Shown here one piece after another: positions 56,093-64,000 of a stretch of 64,000 nucleotides of DNA (its first letter is position 1; every line of letters begins with the position of its first letter). Under the pieces are notes generated by a model. It saw only the letters and a program-made list of their open reading frames with translations, made no database searches and had not been told where the DNA came from. A program made the position numbers and the translations under genes. The DNA is from JACCZX01 sp963791315 (lineage in GTDB: Bacteria > Pseudomonadota > Gammaproteobacteria > Burkholderiales > Burkholderiaceae_F), in NCBI GenBank assembly GCA_963791315.1, contig CAWBRQ010000007.1, positions 620,001-684,000 of the forward strand, written 5' to 3'.

Positions 56093-56491
56093 CTACGTGG
56101 CGGAGCCCGCTCTTTTCGCCTTGCCTGAGGACTTTTTCGTCGCTACCGCGGCAGACTTGAGCCGAACCGGCTTACCACCCCATATTTCTTCCAGGTTGTA
56201 GTAGGCGCGATAGGCCGGTTGCATGATGTGCACGATCACGTCATTGCAATCGACCAGCACCCATTCGCCGGCGTCCGCGCCCTCGACACTGACGATGTCG
56301 CCGCCGGCTTCCTTCACTTTCTCGACCACGGAGGATGCGAGTGCGCGCGTCTGGCGGTTCGACGTGCCGCTAGCGATCACGACCCGCTCGAACATGTCCG
56401 ATAACCCGGCGGTGTTGAAGACCTCGATGTTGTGCGCCTTGACGTCCTCGAGCGCATCAACTACCAGCCGTTGCAGTTTTCTGATATCCAA
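56093..56491 (-). CDS. rsfS: Ribosome silencing factor RsfS
   Basis: 132 aa, intact. RsfS binds ribosomal protein uL14 and blocks subunit joining when nutrients are scarce. Typical sequence: LVVDALEDVKAHNIEVFNTA, VIASGTSNRQTRALASSVVE, EGADAGEWVLVDCNDVIVHI and YNLEEIWG. The last 20 residues are a basic extension (ATKKSSGKAKRAG). Its start overlaps the nadD 3' end by about 31 bases, so they are co-transcribed. Confidence 0.95.
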   Translation of the reverse strand: MDIRKLQRLVVDALEDVKAHNIEVFNTAGLSDMFERVVIASGTSNRQTRALASSVVEKVKEAGGDIVSVEGADAGEWVLVDCNDVIVHIMQPAYRAYYNLEEIWGGKPVRLKSAAVATKKSSGKAKRAGSAT

Positions 56492-57153
56492 ATTAATCCC
56501 GATACAGGTGATGCGAATCGAATATAGTCGAGCACGGTGGCAGGAACCATCGCGGACAAGCGCTGCGCCCTTTCGGTCGATGGCGATTGGCGGAGCAAGC
56601 GCCGAATCTCGGTGGCGGAAGCGTCGACCGGCGTCATCGCAAATTCGACGATGCCGCCGCCGAGTTCAGATGCGAGAAATGCAGGTGCCTGGCGCGCGCT
56701 TGTCGAGCATCGCCGCACATTCGCGCTCACAGCAATCTGGGCCCCGGCGCGGGTCGCAACGGCGATATGCGCCAGATCGACGATTCGTTGCCAGTCACGC
56801 CAACTGTCGAGGCGCGCGAACTGGTCCGAACCCATGACCAACACGAGCGGGCGGTGGGGCAGCTGTGAACGCAGCTCATGCAACGTGTCGATCGTGTATG
56901 TCACTCCACCGCGCTCGATTTCTCGCATATCGAGCACCAATCTCGTGTGGTCCACGATCGCCAGTTGCACCATTCGGGCTCGGTGTTCGGCAGCTGTCAT
57001 TGGACCTTTCTGCCACGGCTGTGCTGCGGGGAGGAAGCGAATCTCCTCGAGCGGCAAATGCTTCAGCGCGTCCCGCGCGAGCTGCAAATGACCGTAATGA
57101 ATCGGATCGAAGCTGCCTCCGAGCAGTCCGACAGGCGCCGCCGCTGCGTTCAT
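56461..57153 (-). CDS. nadD: Nicotinate-nucleotide adenylyltransferase
   Basis: 230 aa, intact. NadD makes deamido-NAD from nicotinate mononucleotide and ATP in NAD synthesis. The nucleotidyltransferase motif GLLGGSFDPIHYGHL (H-x-G-H type) and the late ASATEIRRLLR (S/T-x-x-x-I-R) are present. Four bases separate it from the hemF stop, and its 3' end overlaps rsfS. Confidence 0.95.
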   Translation of the reverse strand: MNAAAAPVGLLGGSFDPIHYGHLQLARDALKHLPLEEIRFLPAAQPWQKGPMTAAEHRARMVQLAIVDHTRLVLDMREIERGGVTYTIDTLHELRSQLPHRPLVLVMGSDQFARLDSWRDWQRIVDLAHIAVATRAGAQIAVSANVRRCSTSARQAPAFLASELGGGIVEFAMTPVDASATEIRRLLRQSPSTERAQRLSAMVPATVLDYIRFASPVSGLIWISENCNGW

Positions 57154-57156
57154 TCG

Positions 57157-58080
57157 CTACACCCATTCGCGCGGACGCAGGAAGTCCGAATACAGCCTTG
57201 CTTCGGGCGTGCCAGCCTCCGGCTGCCAGTCGTACTTCCAATGCACGATCGGAGGTAGCGACATCAGAATCGATTCGGTGCGGCCTCCCGATTGCAGGCC
57301 GAACAATGTGCCGCGATCGAATACGAGATTGAATTCGACGTAGCGACCGCGCCGGTACGCCTGAAAGTCGCGCTCGCGCTCACCGTAGGGCAAATCGCGG
57401 CGACGCTCGACGATCGGCACGTACGCGTCGAGAAACGCATCGCCGACCGCGCGCTGCATCGCGAAGCTCTGCGCAAAACCCGGTTCATTGAAAGTCATCG
57501 AAGAACACGCCGCCGATGCCGCGCGGCTCGTCGCGATGCTTCAAATAGAAATATTCGTCGCACCACTTCTTGAAGCGCGGGTATTTGTCAGCGCCGAAGG
57601 GTTCGAGCGCGCGCTTGCACGTCGCGTGAAAGTGTTGCGCGTCTTCCTCGTATCCGTAGTACGGTGTCAGATCGGTACCGCCACCGAACCAGAAAATGTC
57701 GCGCTGATCCTTTGCCTTTGCGATGAAGAACCGCACGTTCATGTGCACGGTCGGCACGTGCGGATTGCGCGGATGGAACACCAGCGACACACCGAGTGCC
57801 TCGAAGCGTCGACCGGCCAGTTCTGGCCGCTGTGCACTGGCCGATGGCGGTAGGGACTTGCCGACGACGTGCGAGAAGCCGACACCGCCGCGCTCGAGCA
57901 GATTGCCGTTCTCCATGATTCGCGTCAGTCCGCCGCCGCCCAATTGCGCGTCGGCCGGTTTTTCCCACACGTCGTGCCTGAACGGCTTGCCATCGAGTCG
58001 TTCGAACGCATCGACGATGCGCTGCTGAAGCGCGAGCAAATACTCGCGAACCGATTGACTATCGATGAACTCGCCGTCAC
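57157..58080 (-). CDS. hemF: Coproporphyrinogen III oxidase, aerobic, frameshifted
   Basis: Oxygen-dependent step of haem synthesis. The main frame (TTG 58039) reads LTRIMENGNLLERGGVGFSH, FFIAKAKDQRDIFWFGGGTD and FKKWCDEYFYLKHRDEPRGI; a shift near 57490 leads to MTFNEPGFAQSFAMQRAVGD and YVEFNLVFDRGTLFGLQSGG, then SLPPIVHWKYDW. The expected N-terminal residues lie in another frame up to GTG 58080, which overlaps the S9 peptidase stop. Joined about 305 aa, normal. Confidence 0.9.
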
Positions 58081-60081
58081 GAAAGATGGCGTTTTATGAA
58101 GCGCAACACGGTGTCGTACCACACGACGATATTGCGCGGCTTCATGATCCAGTGGTTCTCGTCGGGGAACACCAGCAGTTCGGACGGCACGCCGTGGTAC
58201 TGAAGCGCCTCGAACAGGTTCAGTCCCTCGCCGATCGGGCAGCGGTAGTCCTTTTCGCCGTGAATGATCAGCGCCGGCGTCTTCCACTGCTTGATGTGGC
58301 GGATCGGCGCGTAGCGATCGTACGCAGCCGGATCGGCGTATGGGTCTTCGCCGCCCATTTCCAGGTACCACCAGGCGGGGTGATCGGTGGTTCCGGTGAA
58401 TTGCGCCATCGTCGTCACGCACGCATGCGTGATCAGACACTTGAACCGCTGCGTCTGCGTGCCGATCCAGTTGGTCATGTAGCCGCCGAAGCTGCCACCC
58501 ATCGCCATCATGCGGTTCGGATCGACGTCGGGGCGCGCGGCGACCGCATCGGTCACCGCCATCAGGTCCTTGTAGCACTGGTCGCCCCACACGTTGCCCC
58601 AGATGCCTTGCACGAACGGCTGGCCAAAGCCCGTCGAGCCGCGCGGATTCGGCTGCACAACGGCGTAGCCCTGCGCGACCGCGAGCAGCGGATTCCAGCG
58701 CCAATGCCATGCATCGGCCGTCATGCCGATCGGACCGCCGTGAATCCAGAGCAGCGTCGGCAGCCGGCCCTGCGCGTTCTTTGGCTTGACGACGAAGTAC
58801 TGGACGCTGACGCCGTCGGTCGACTTCGCGGTGCGGTTTTCGACCTCGGCCCAGTCCGGATATTCGAAACCCCGATAGCCGCGCGAGCGTCTGCGGCGGG
58901 GAACTGGGCTTTGCGCGCAACGACGAATGCCTTCGGGTGGTTCGAGAAACGTCGAGCGGATACCGGCGATGCGGCCATCGCGAAGAACTTTCAGCTCGCT
59001 ATGGGCGCCGCCTTCGCGCTCAGCGGTAATCCGCTCGGTCTTGCCGGTAGCGATGTCAATCGTATAGCACCGGCACATGGCCTGCGACGTCGGCACCAAC
59101 GATCAAACGCTTGCCGTCTGCGGACCAATCGCCGATATGAGGCCACGCGTCGAAGTCTTTTCCAACTTCGCGCAGCGAGCCAGTCGCCACATCGATCAGC
59201 GTGAGCGTCGGGCGGAACACGATGGTCGGCGAACGCGTCATGCGAATCACAGCGAGCGTCTTGCCGTCAGGCGCAAACAGCGGTGATTCGGAGTTGGTGT
59301 TGGTCGCCGCAGCGACGATACGCATGCTCTTGGACTCGACATCGATCAGAGCAATCGCGGTGTCGGTTTCGCGGTCGTCTCCCGGGCTCTGCCAGGTCAC
59401 CGCGACTTGCCGCCCATCGGGCGAAACGTCGAATCCGGGCTCGACCGACATCTCCCGCCGTGCATCAGGTGTCAGATCGGTGCGGGCTTTTCCATCGGAC
59501 GAGTACGCAATCACGTGCGTGTTCGCCATGTTGTCGTTCTCGTGCAGCCAGTGGTCCCAATGACGCACTGGCTGACTGCGAAAGTGCCGCGCGCTCGAGC
59601 CTTTCTTCTCACGGTCCTTCGCGGTTTCGCGCTGCTTGTCGTAGTCGACGCCATCCAGCACCGAAGCCAGCACGATCAAACGATCGCCCTTCTTCGCGAA
59701 CTTGAACTCGTCGACGCCGAGCGGTTCGTCGGTCAATTGCAGTGCTTCGCCGCCCGCGGCCGGCAACAGCCAGACCTGCATGCGCTTGTCGGCGTCATCA
59801 TCTGGCTTGACTTCATTCGGCTGCCGGTTCGACAGAAATCCGAGCGCACCGTCACGCCGAAAGCACAGGGCCGCGTCCTTGCTGTCGCCGCGCGTCAGTT
59901 GCGTTGCGTCGCTGCCGTCGGTGGGCACTTTCCAGATGTCGGAGACGTACTTGACGCCTTCGCGATCGACCCGCTGCACTGCCACAGCGAGCCAGGTACC
60001 GTCCGGTGAGGCTGCAATCGCCGAAACGCGCTTCAGCGCGATGTGTTGTTCTACGGTGTACGGCGTGTCAGCCATCGACAA
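58077..60081 (-). CDS. S9-family prolyl oligopeptidase-like peptidase, frameshifted
   Basis: About 665 aa, cytoplasmic. N-terminal beta-propeller frame from 60081 (SPDGTWLAVAVQRVDREGVK, WSADGKRLIVG) and C-terminal alpha/beta-hydrolase frame with nucleophile GGSFGGYMTNW, Asp in HGEKDYRCP and His in DENHWIMK. Shifts occur near 59075 and 58900. It cleaves short peptides, possibly after proline or as acylaminoacyl peptidase. No signal peptide. It sits between hemF and purD on the same strand. Confidence 0.88.
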
Positions 60082-60083
60082 TC

Positions 60084-61372
60084 CTAACGTTTGTTTTCGG
60101 CGCGATTGCTGAGGGCCCGATGCCCGATATCGCGACGAAATTGCATTCCATCGAACTCAACTTCATCGACTGCGTCGTACGCGCGCTTCTGCGCGGCGCG
60201 CACGGTTTCGCCCAGCGCGGTAACGCACAACACGCGGCCACCGCGCGTTACCAGCTTTTGATCCTCGAATGCAGTACCGGCGTGAAACGTGATGCAGTCG
60301 TCATCGTCATTGGGCAGATGTGTGATTGCGTCGCCGTTGCGCGGATGGTCAGGGTAACCCGCCGCTGCAATCACGACGCCAAGCGCGGTACGGCGATCCC
60401 ATTCGGCCTCGATCTGATCGAGCCGGCCATCGATCGCCGCATCGACCAGACTGCGCCAGGCTGGATTTCAATCTCAACATGATCGGTTGAGTCTCAGGGT
60501 CACCCATCCGGCAATTGAATTCGAGCGTCTTGATGCCGCCGTCCGGCTCGATCATCAAACCCGCATACAAGAACCCCTGGTAAGGAATTCCGTCGGCTGC
60601 CATTCCGTTCACGGTCGGCATGATGATCTCGCGCAGCACGCGTGCATGAATCGTTGGCGTGATGACGGGTGCGGGTGAGTACGCACCCATGCCGCCCGTG
60701 TTCGGCCCGCGGTCGTCATCGAGCAAGCGCTTGTGATCCTGACTGGTTGCAAGCGCAAGCACGTTCTTGCCGTCCGACATGACGATGAAACTCGCTTCCT
60801 CGCCGGTCGAGAAATTCCTCGATGACGACGCGCGAGCCGCTGGCGCCGATGCGGTTGTCGATCAGCATCGAATCGATCGCCGCATTGGCCTCATCCTCTG
60901 TCATTGCGACGACTACCCCTTTACCGGCGGCCAAACCATCCGCCTTGATGACGATCGGCGCGCCATGCTCGTGCACATAGGCGCGCGCGAGCGCGGCGTC
61001 TGTGAAGGTCTGGTGCTGCGCCGTTGGAATTCGGTGGCGCTGCATGAATGCCTTCGCAAAGTCCTTTGAACTCTCCAGCTGCGCCGCCGCTCGAGTGGGA
61101 CCGAAGATCCTCAATCCCCGCGCACGGAAGACGTCGACCACGCCAGACGCGAGGGGAGCTTCGGGTCCGACGACGGTAAAGGCAACGCCTTCATGCTGTG
61201 CAAAGTCGGCCAGCGCCTCATTGCTCTCATAGCGGACATTCTGAAAGCGCTTGTCGCGCGTCGTACCGCCGTTGCCTGGTGCGATGAAGATATTCTGTAC
61301 GCGTGCCGAGCGAGCAAGCCTCCATGCGAGCGCGTGCTCGCGCCCGCCGCCGCCGATCACCAGCAACTTCAT
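60084..61372 (-). CDS. purD: Phosphoribosylamine-glycine ligase, two frameshifts
   Basis: Third step of purine synthesis (ATP-grasp). The N-terminal frame from 61372 starts KLLVIGGGGREHALAWRLAR and holds VIKADGLAAGKGVVVA; near 60810 it shifts to ALATSQDHKRLLDDDRGPNT and LEFNCRMGDPETQPIMLRLK; near 60440 it shifts again to the C-terminal frame ending at 60084. Joined about 430 aa, normal. Its start overlaps the yebC stop by four bases. Confidence 0.9.
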
Positions 61373-62094
61373 TGCACAAGCGCGGCGGTCGTATACACCT
61401 GCTGCACGTCGTCGAGGTCTTCGAGGATGTCCAGCAGTTTCTGCATCCTTTCGGCGTCGTCGCCCGTCAGTACGGTTTCGGCAAGCGGCTTCATCGTGAC
61501 TTCGGCAAGCTCGGGCTTGAGCCCCGCATTGTCGAGGGCACTGCGAACTTTTTCGAAGTCGGCGGGCGCGGAGATGACTTCAACCGTGCCGTCATCGTTG
61601 GCGATGACGTCTTCGGCGCCGGCTTCGAGCGCGACGTCCATCACTTTCTCTTCCGATGTTCCGGGCGCAAACAGCAGTTGCCCACAATGCTTGAAGTTAA
61701 ATGCGACCGAGCCGTCGGTGCCAAGGTTGCCACCGTTCTTGGCGAGGGCGTGCCGCACCTCGGCGACGGTGCGTACGCGGTTATCGGTCATCGCGTCGAT
61801 CATCAGCGCGGCGCCGCCGACGCCGTAGCCCTCGTATCGAATCTCTTCGTAGGTCACGCCTTCGAGCTTGCCTGCGCCGCGCTGAATGGCGCCAGTGAGC
61901 TTGTCTTTCGGAACGTTGCCGAGCCGAGCCTTCTCGAGCGCAAGGCGCAGGCGTGGGTTCATGCCAGGATCAGCGCCGCCGTCGCGCGCGGCCACCGTCA
62001 CTTCACGAATGATCTTGGTCCAGAGCGAACCACGCTTCGCATCCTGGCGGTTCTTGCGATGCTGAATGTTGGCCCACTTGGAATGGCCGGCCAT
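61369..62094 (-). CDS. yebC: YebC/PmpR-family regulator or translation factor
   Basis: 241 aa, intact, from ATG 62094 (MAGHSKWANIQHRKNRQDAK); the open frame to 62235 is not coding. Three-domain YebC fold with LRLALEKARLGNVPKDKLTG, NFKHCGQLLF and the C-terminal LLDILEDLDDVQQVYTTA. Members act as transcription regulators or help ribosomes at proline stretches. First gene of the run that reads into purD; intact, unlike its neighbours. Confidence 0.95.
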   Translation of the reverse strand: MAGHSKWANIQHRKNRQDAKRGSLWTKIIREVTVAARDGGADPGMNPRLRLALEKARLGNVPKDKLTGAIQRGAGKLEGVTYEEIRYEGYGVGGAALMIDAMTDNRVRTVAEVRHALAKNGGNLGTDGSVAFNFKHCGQLLFAPGTSEEKVMDVALEAGAEDVIANDDGTVEVISAPADFEKVRSALDNAGLKPELAEVTMKPLAETVLTGDDAERMQKLLDILEDLDDVQQVYTTAALVQ

Positions 62095-62210
62095 GGAAAT
62101 GTTCGATTCGGAAAGGGGCGCGAGTGTAACAAGCACCGCTCGATGAGCAGCTGTGCCGCGTGATCCAGGTTCGGCTACGCTTTGGGAAACATCCGTGAGG
62201 CGAGGCGTCG

Positions 62211-63734
62211 ATGGCGGAACCGCTGGTGATTGCAATATCGGGCAAGACCGAACTCGCGATGCTGCCGGCGCTTGCCAACCGGCACGGCTGCATCACCGGT
62301 GCGACGGGTACCGGGAAGACCGTGACGCTGCAGAAGATGGCGGAAAGTTTTTCGAACATCGGCGTGCCGGTGTTTATGGCCGACATCAAGGGCGATCTGA
62401 CCGGCATTGCGAAAACAGGGCAGCTCAACGACAAACTGAAGGCGCGGCTGGCCGAGCATTCGCTGCCTGAGCCTAAATGGCAGGCCTGCCCGGTGACGCT
62501 TTGGGACATCTGGGGTGAGCAGGGTCATCCAGTGCGCGCGACGGTCTCGGACATGGGGCCGCTGCTGTTCGCGCGCCTGCTCAATCTGAATGAAACACAG
62601 GAGGGGGTGCTGGCGCTGGTGTTCAAGGTGGCCGACGACAACGGCCTGTTGCTACTCGATCTGAAGGACTTGCGGGCGATAGTGCAGTACGTCGGCGATA
62701 ACGCTGCGCAGTTCAAGACGCAGTACGGCAACGTATCGTCGGCGTCGATTGGCGCGATTCAGCGCGGGCTTCTGCAGATCGAAGAACAGGGCGGAACAAA
62801 ATTCTTCGGCGAACCGATGCTGGATATCGCTGATCTGATGCAAACGGCCGACGGCAAAGGGGTGGTCAACATCCTAGCGGCCGACAAGCTGATGGATAAC
62901 CCACGGCTGTATGCGAGTTTTCTGTTGTGGCTGCTGTCGGAGCTGTTCGAGAATCTGCCGGAGGTCGGCGATCGCGACAAACCGAAGCTTGTGTTCTTCT
63001 TCGATGAAGCGCACTTGCTGTTCAACGATGCGCCGGCGGCGGTGCTCGACAAGGTCGAACAGGTGGTGCGGCTGATCCGCTCCAAAGGCGTCGGCGTTTA
63101 CTTCGTGACGCAAAATCCGATCGACATTCCCGACAAAGTGCTGGGCCAGCTCGGCAACCGCGTGCAGCATGCGCTGCGCGCATTCACCCCGCGTGATCAG
63201 AAGGCGGTCAAAACGGTGGCCGAGACGATGCGCGCCAATCCAAAATTCGACATGACCAAAGCCATCCTCGAACTCGGCGTCGGCGAAGCGCTGGTGAGCT
63301 TTCTAGATGCCAAGGGAACGCCGACCATTACCGAGCGTGCCTGGGTGCTGGCGCCCGGCTCGCAGCTGGGGCCGATTACGCCGGATGACCGGAAGCGATT
63401 GATCACCACCTCGATCGTCGCTGGCACTTACGAAAAAACGGTGGATCGTGATTCAGCCTTTGAAATGCTGAAGGCGCGCGCCGAAGCCGCGTCGCCACCG
63501 GCGGGTGCCGTTCGGGGCAAGCCCGGCGCCGCTGCGCAAGCGCCTGCCGGCGGCGGCGTCGTGGGCGGTCTCGGCGACATCCTGTTCGGCTCGACTGGTC
63601 CGCGCGGTGGCCACCGCGAAGGAATGGTCGAAGCGCTGAGTAAAAGCGCCGCACGCTCAGTCGGATCGTCGCTCGCGCGTGAAATCACGCGCGGAGTTCT
63701 TGGTTCGATACTAGGCGGCAAGCGAGGACGTTAG
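62211..63734 (+). CDS. HerA-like DNA-translocating ATPase (DUF853/YjgR family)
   Basis: 507 aa, intact. Walker A GATGTGKTVTLQ, Walker B KLVFFFDEAHLLF, sensor VYFVTQNPIDIPDKVLGQLG and arginine-rich GNRVQHALRAFTPRDQKA place it with HerA/FtsK-type hexameric ATPases of the DUF853 group. The C-terminal 90 residues are Gly/Ala-rich and likely flexible. Natural role unknown; a link with DNA processing is inferred from the family. Divergent from yebC. Confidence 0.9.
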   Translation: MAEPLVIAISGKTELAMLPALANRHGCITGATGTGKTVTLQKMAESFSNIGVPVFMADIKGDLTGIAKTGQLNDKLKARLAEHSLPEPKWQACPVTLWDIWGEQGHPVRATVSDMGPLLFARLLNLNETQEGVLALVFKVADDNGLLLLDLKDLRAIVQYVGDNAAQFKTQYGNVSSASIGAIQRGLLQIEEQGGTKFFGEPMLDIADLMQTADGKGVVNILAADKLMDNPRLYASFLLWLLSELFENLPEVGDRDKPKLVFFFDEAHLLFNDAPAAVLDKVEQVVRLIRSKGVGVYFVTQNPIDIPDKVLGQLGNRVQHALRAFTPRDQKAVKTVAETMRANPKFDMTKAILELGVGEALVSFLDAKGTPTITERAWVLAPGSQLGPITPDDRKRLITTSIVAGTYEKTVDRDSAFEMLKARAEAASPPAGAVRGKPGAAAQAPAGGGVVGGLGDILFGSTGPRGGHREGMVEALSKSAARSVGSSLAREITRGVLGSILGGKRGR

Positions 63735-63753
63735 CCGTAAGACAGCTGGCGCC

Positions 63754-64000
63754 ATGTCTGCGTTGAACGCTGTGCTTACCGCGATCGAAACTTGGCCGCT
63801 GTCAGAGGCGATACGTCGCTCGATATGGGCGTATCCAGCCCTTGAGACGATTCACATCGCGTCGTTCGCGGCGGTGGTCGGATCGCTGATGGTGCTTGAG
63901 CTGCGAGTATTTGGTGCGGTGCCGGCGGTCCCGCTGTCGCCGCTGGCGCGCCTTGCGGTGCCGATCGCATTGACGTCGTTTGCAGTGGCGGCGACAGCCG
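63754..64000 (+). CDS. DUF6644/DUF2214-like membrane protein, cut by window edge
   Basis: An ATG at 63754 opens a frame that runs off the end. The visible 82 residues begin MSALNAVLTAIETWPLSEAI, then ETIHIASFAAVVGSLMVLEL with the His in the first helix and ALTSFAVAATA in a second. Family proteins have four helices with conserved His; role unknown. Nineteen bases after the HerA-like gene, so probably in its operon. Confidence 0.6.
   Translation, partial: MSALNAVLTAIETWPLSEAIRRSIWAYPALETIHIASFAAVVGSLMVLELRVFGAVPAVPLSPLARLAVPIALTSFAVAATA

Overview
The window looks like a chromosomal segment of a betaproteobacterium, probably Burkholderiales or a close relative. The evidence is its high GC, the housekeeping order rng-maf-rlmH-rsfS-nadD-hemF-(S9 peptidase)-purD-yebC, and gltX lying close to tRNA-Ala(GGC) and tRNA-Glu(TTC). 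No transposase, integrase, CRISPR array or replication origin was seen.

Region 1 (about 0.1-26.4 kb) is a low-oxygen and stress island. It holds a NapC/NirT-type cytochrome c, three four-cysteine FNR-type regulators (two of them recent duplicates), two further Crp/Fnr-like regulators in tandem, three universal stress proteins (USPs), two hemerythrins, a shortened BON-domain protein, a P-type cation ATPase, a membrane methyltransferase-like protein, a zinc alcohol dehydrogenase, a VIT/CCC1 transporter, a phasin, an ADP-forming acyl-CoA synthetase fused to a GNAT domain, a Ser/Thr kinase fused to a USP-like domain, and a TauE/SafE transporter. Seven near-perfect FNR boxes (TTGAY-N4-GTCAA) lie in six of its gene gaps, so most of the first 16 kb reads as one FNR regulon. 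The content resembles the low-oxygen-activated (lxa) locus described in Burkholderia cenocepacia.

Region 2 (26.6-31.7 kb) is the most unusual part. A 1093-residue protein joins an LCAT/lipase-like alpha/beta hydrolase, a central domain like the N-terminal part of M17 aminopeptidases, and a C-terminal CHAT caspase-like protease. It converges on a two-gene operon that encodes a second caspase-fold (C25/gingipain-like) peptidase and a 97-residue beta-rich protein. This is the best candidate for an undescribed conflict or cell-suicide system.

Region 3 (31.7-40.2 kb) holds gltX, a TetR regulator with its likely operator, a VOC protein, a cupin remnant, two tRNAs, a type IV pilin-like protein, a Sel1-repeat protein with a structured leader, msrB-msrA, a MntP-like exporter and a DUF4124 protein. 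Region 4 (40.4-50.4 kb) holds dnaE and a lipopolysaccharide cluster (glycosyltransferases, O-antigen ligase, heptosyltransferase, MsbA). Region 5 (50.4-64 kb) is mostly housekeeping: ribonuclease G, Maf, RlmH, RsfS, NadD, HemF, PurD, YebC and a HerA-like ATPase, with a partial membrane gene at the edge.

From about 31 to 61 kb many genes are broken by single-base frameshifts, including essential ones (gltX, dnaE, msbA, purD, hemF), whereas large genes in the first 30 kb are intact. Sequence or assembly indels are the simplest explanation, so those genes are annotated over their full span with the break noted.
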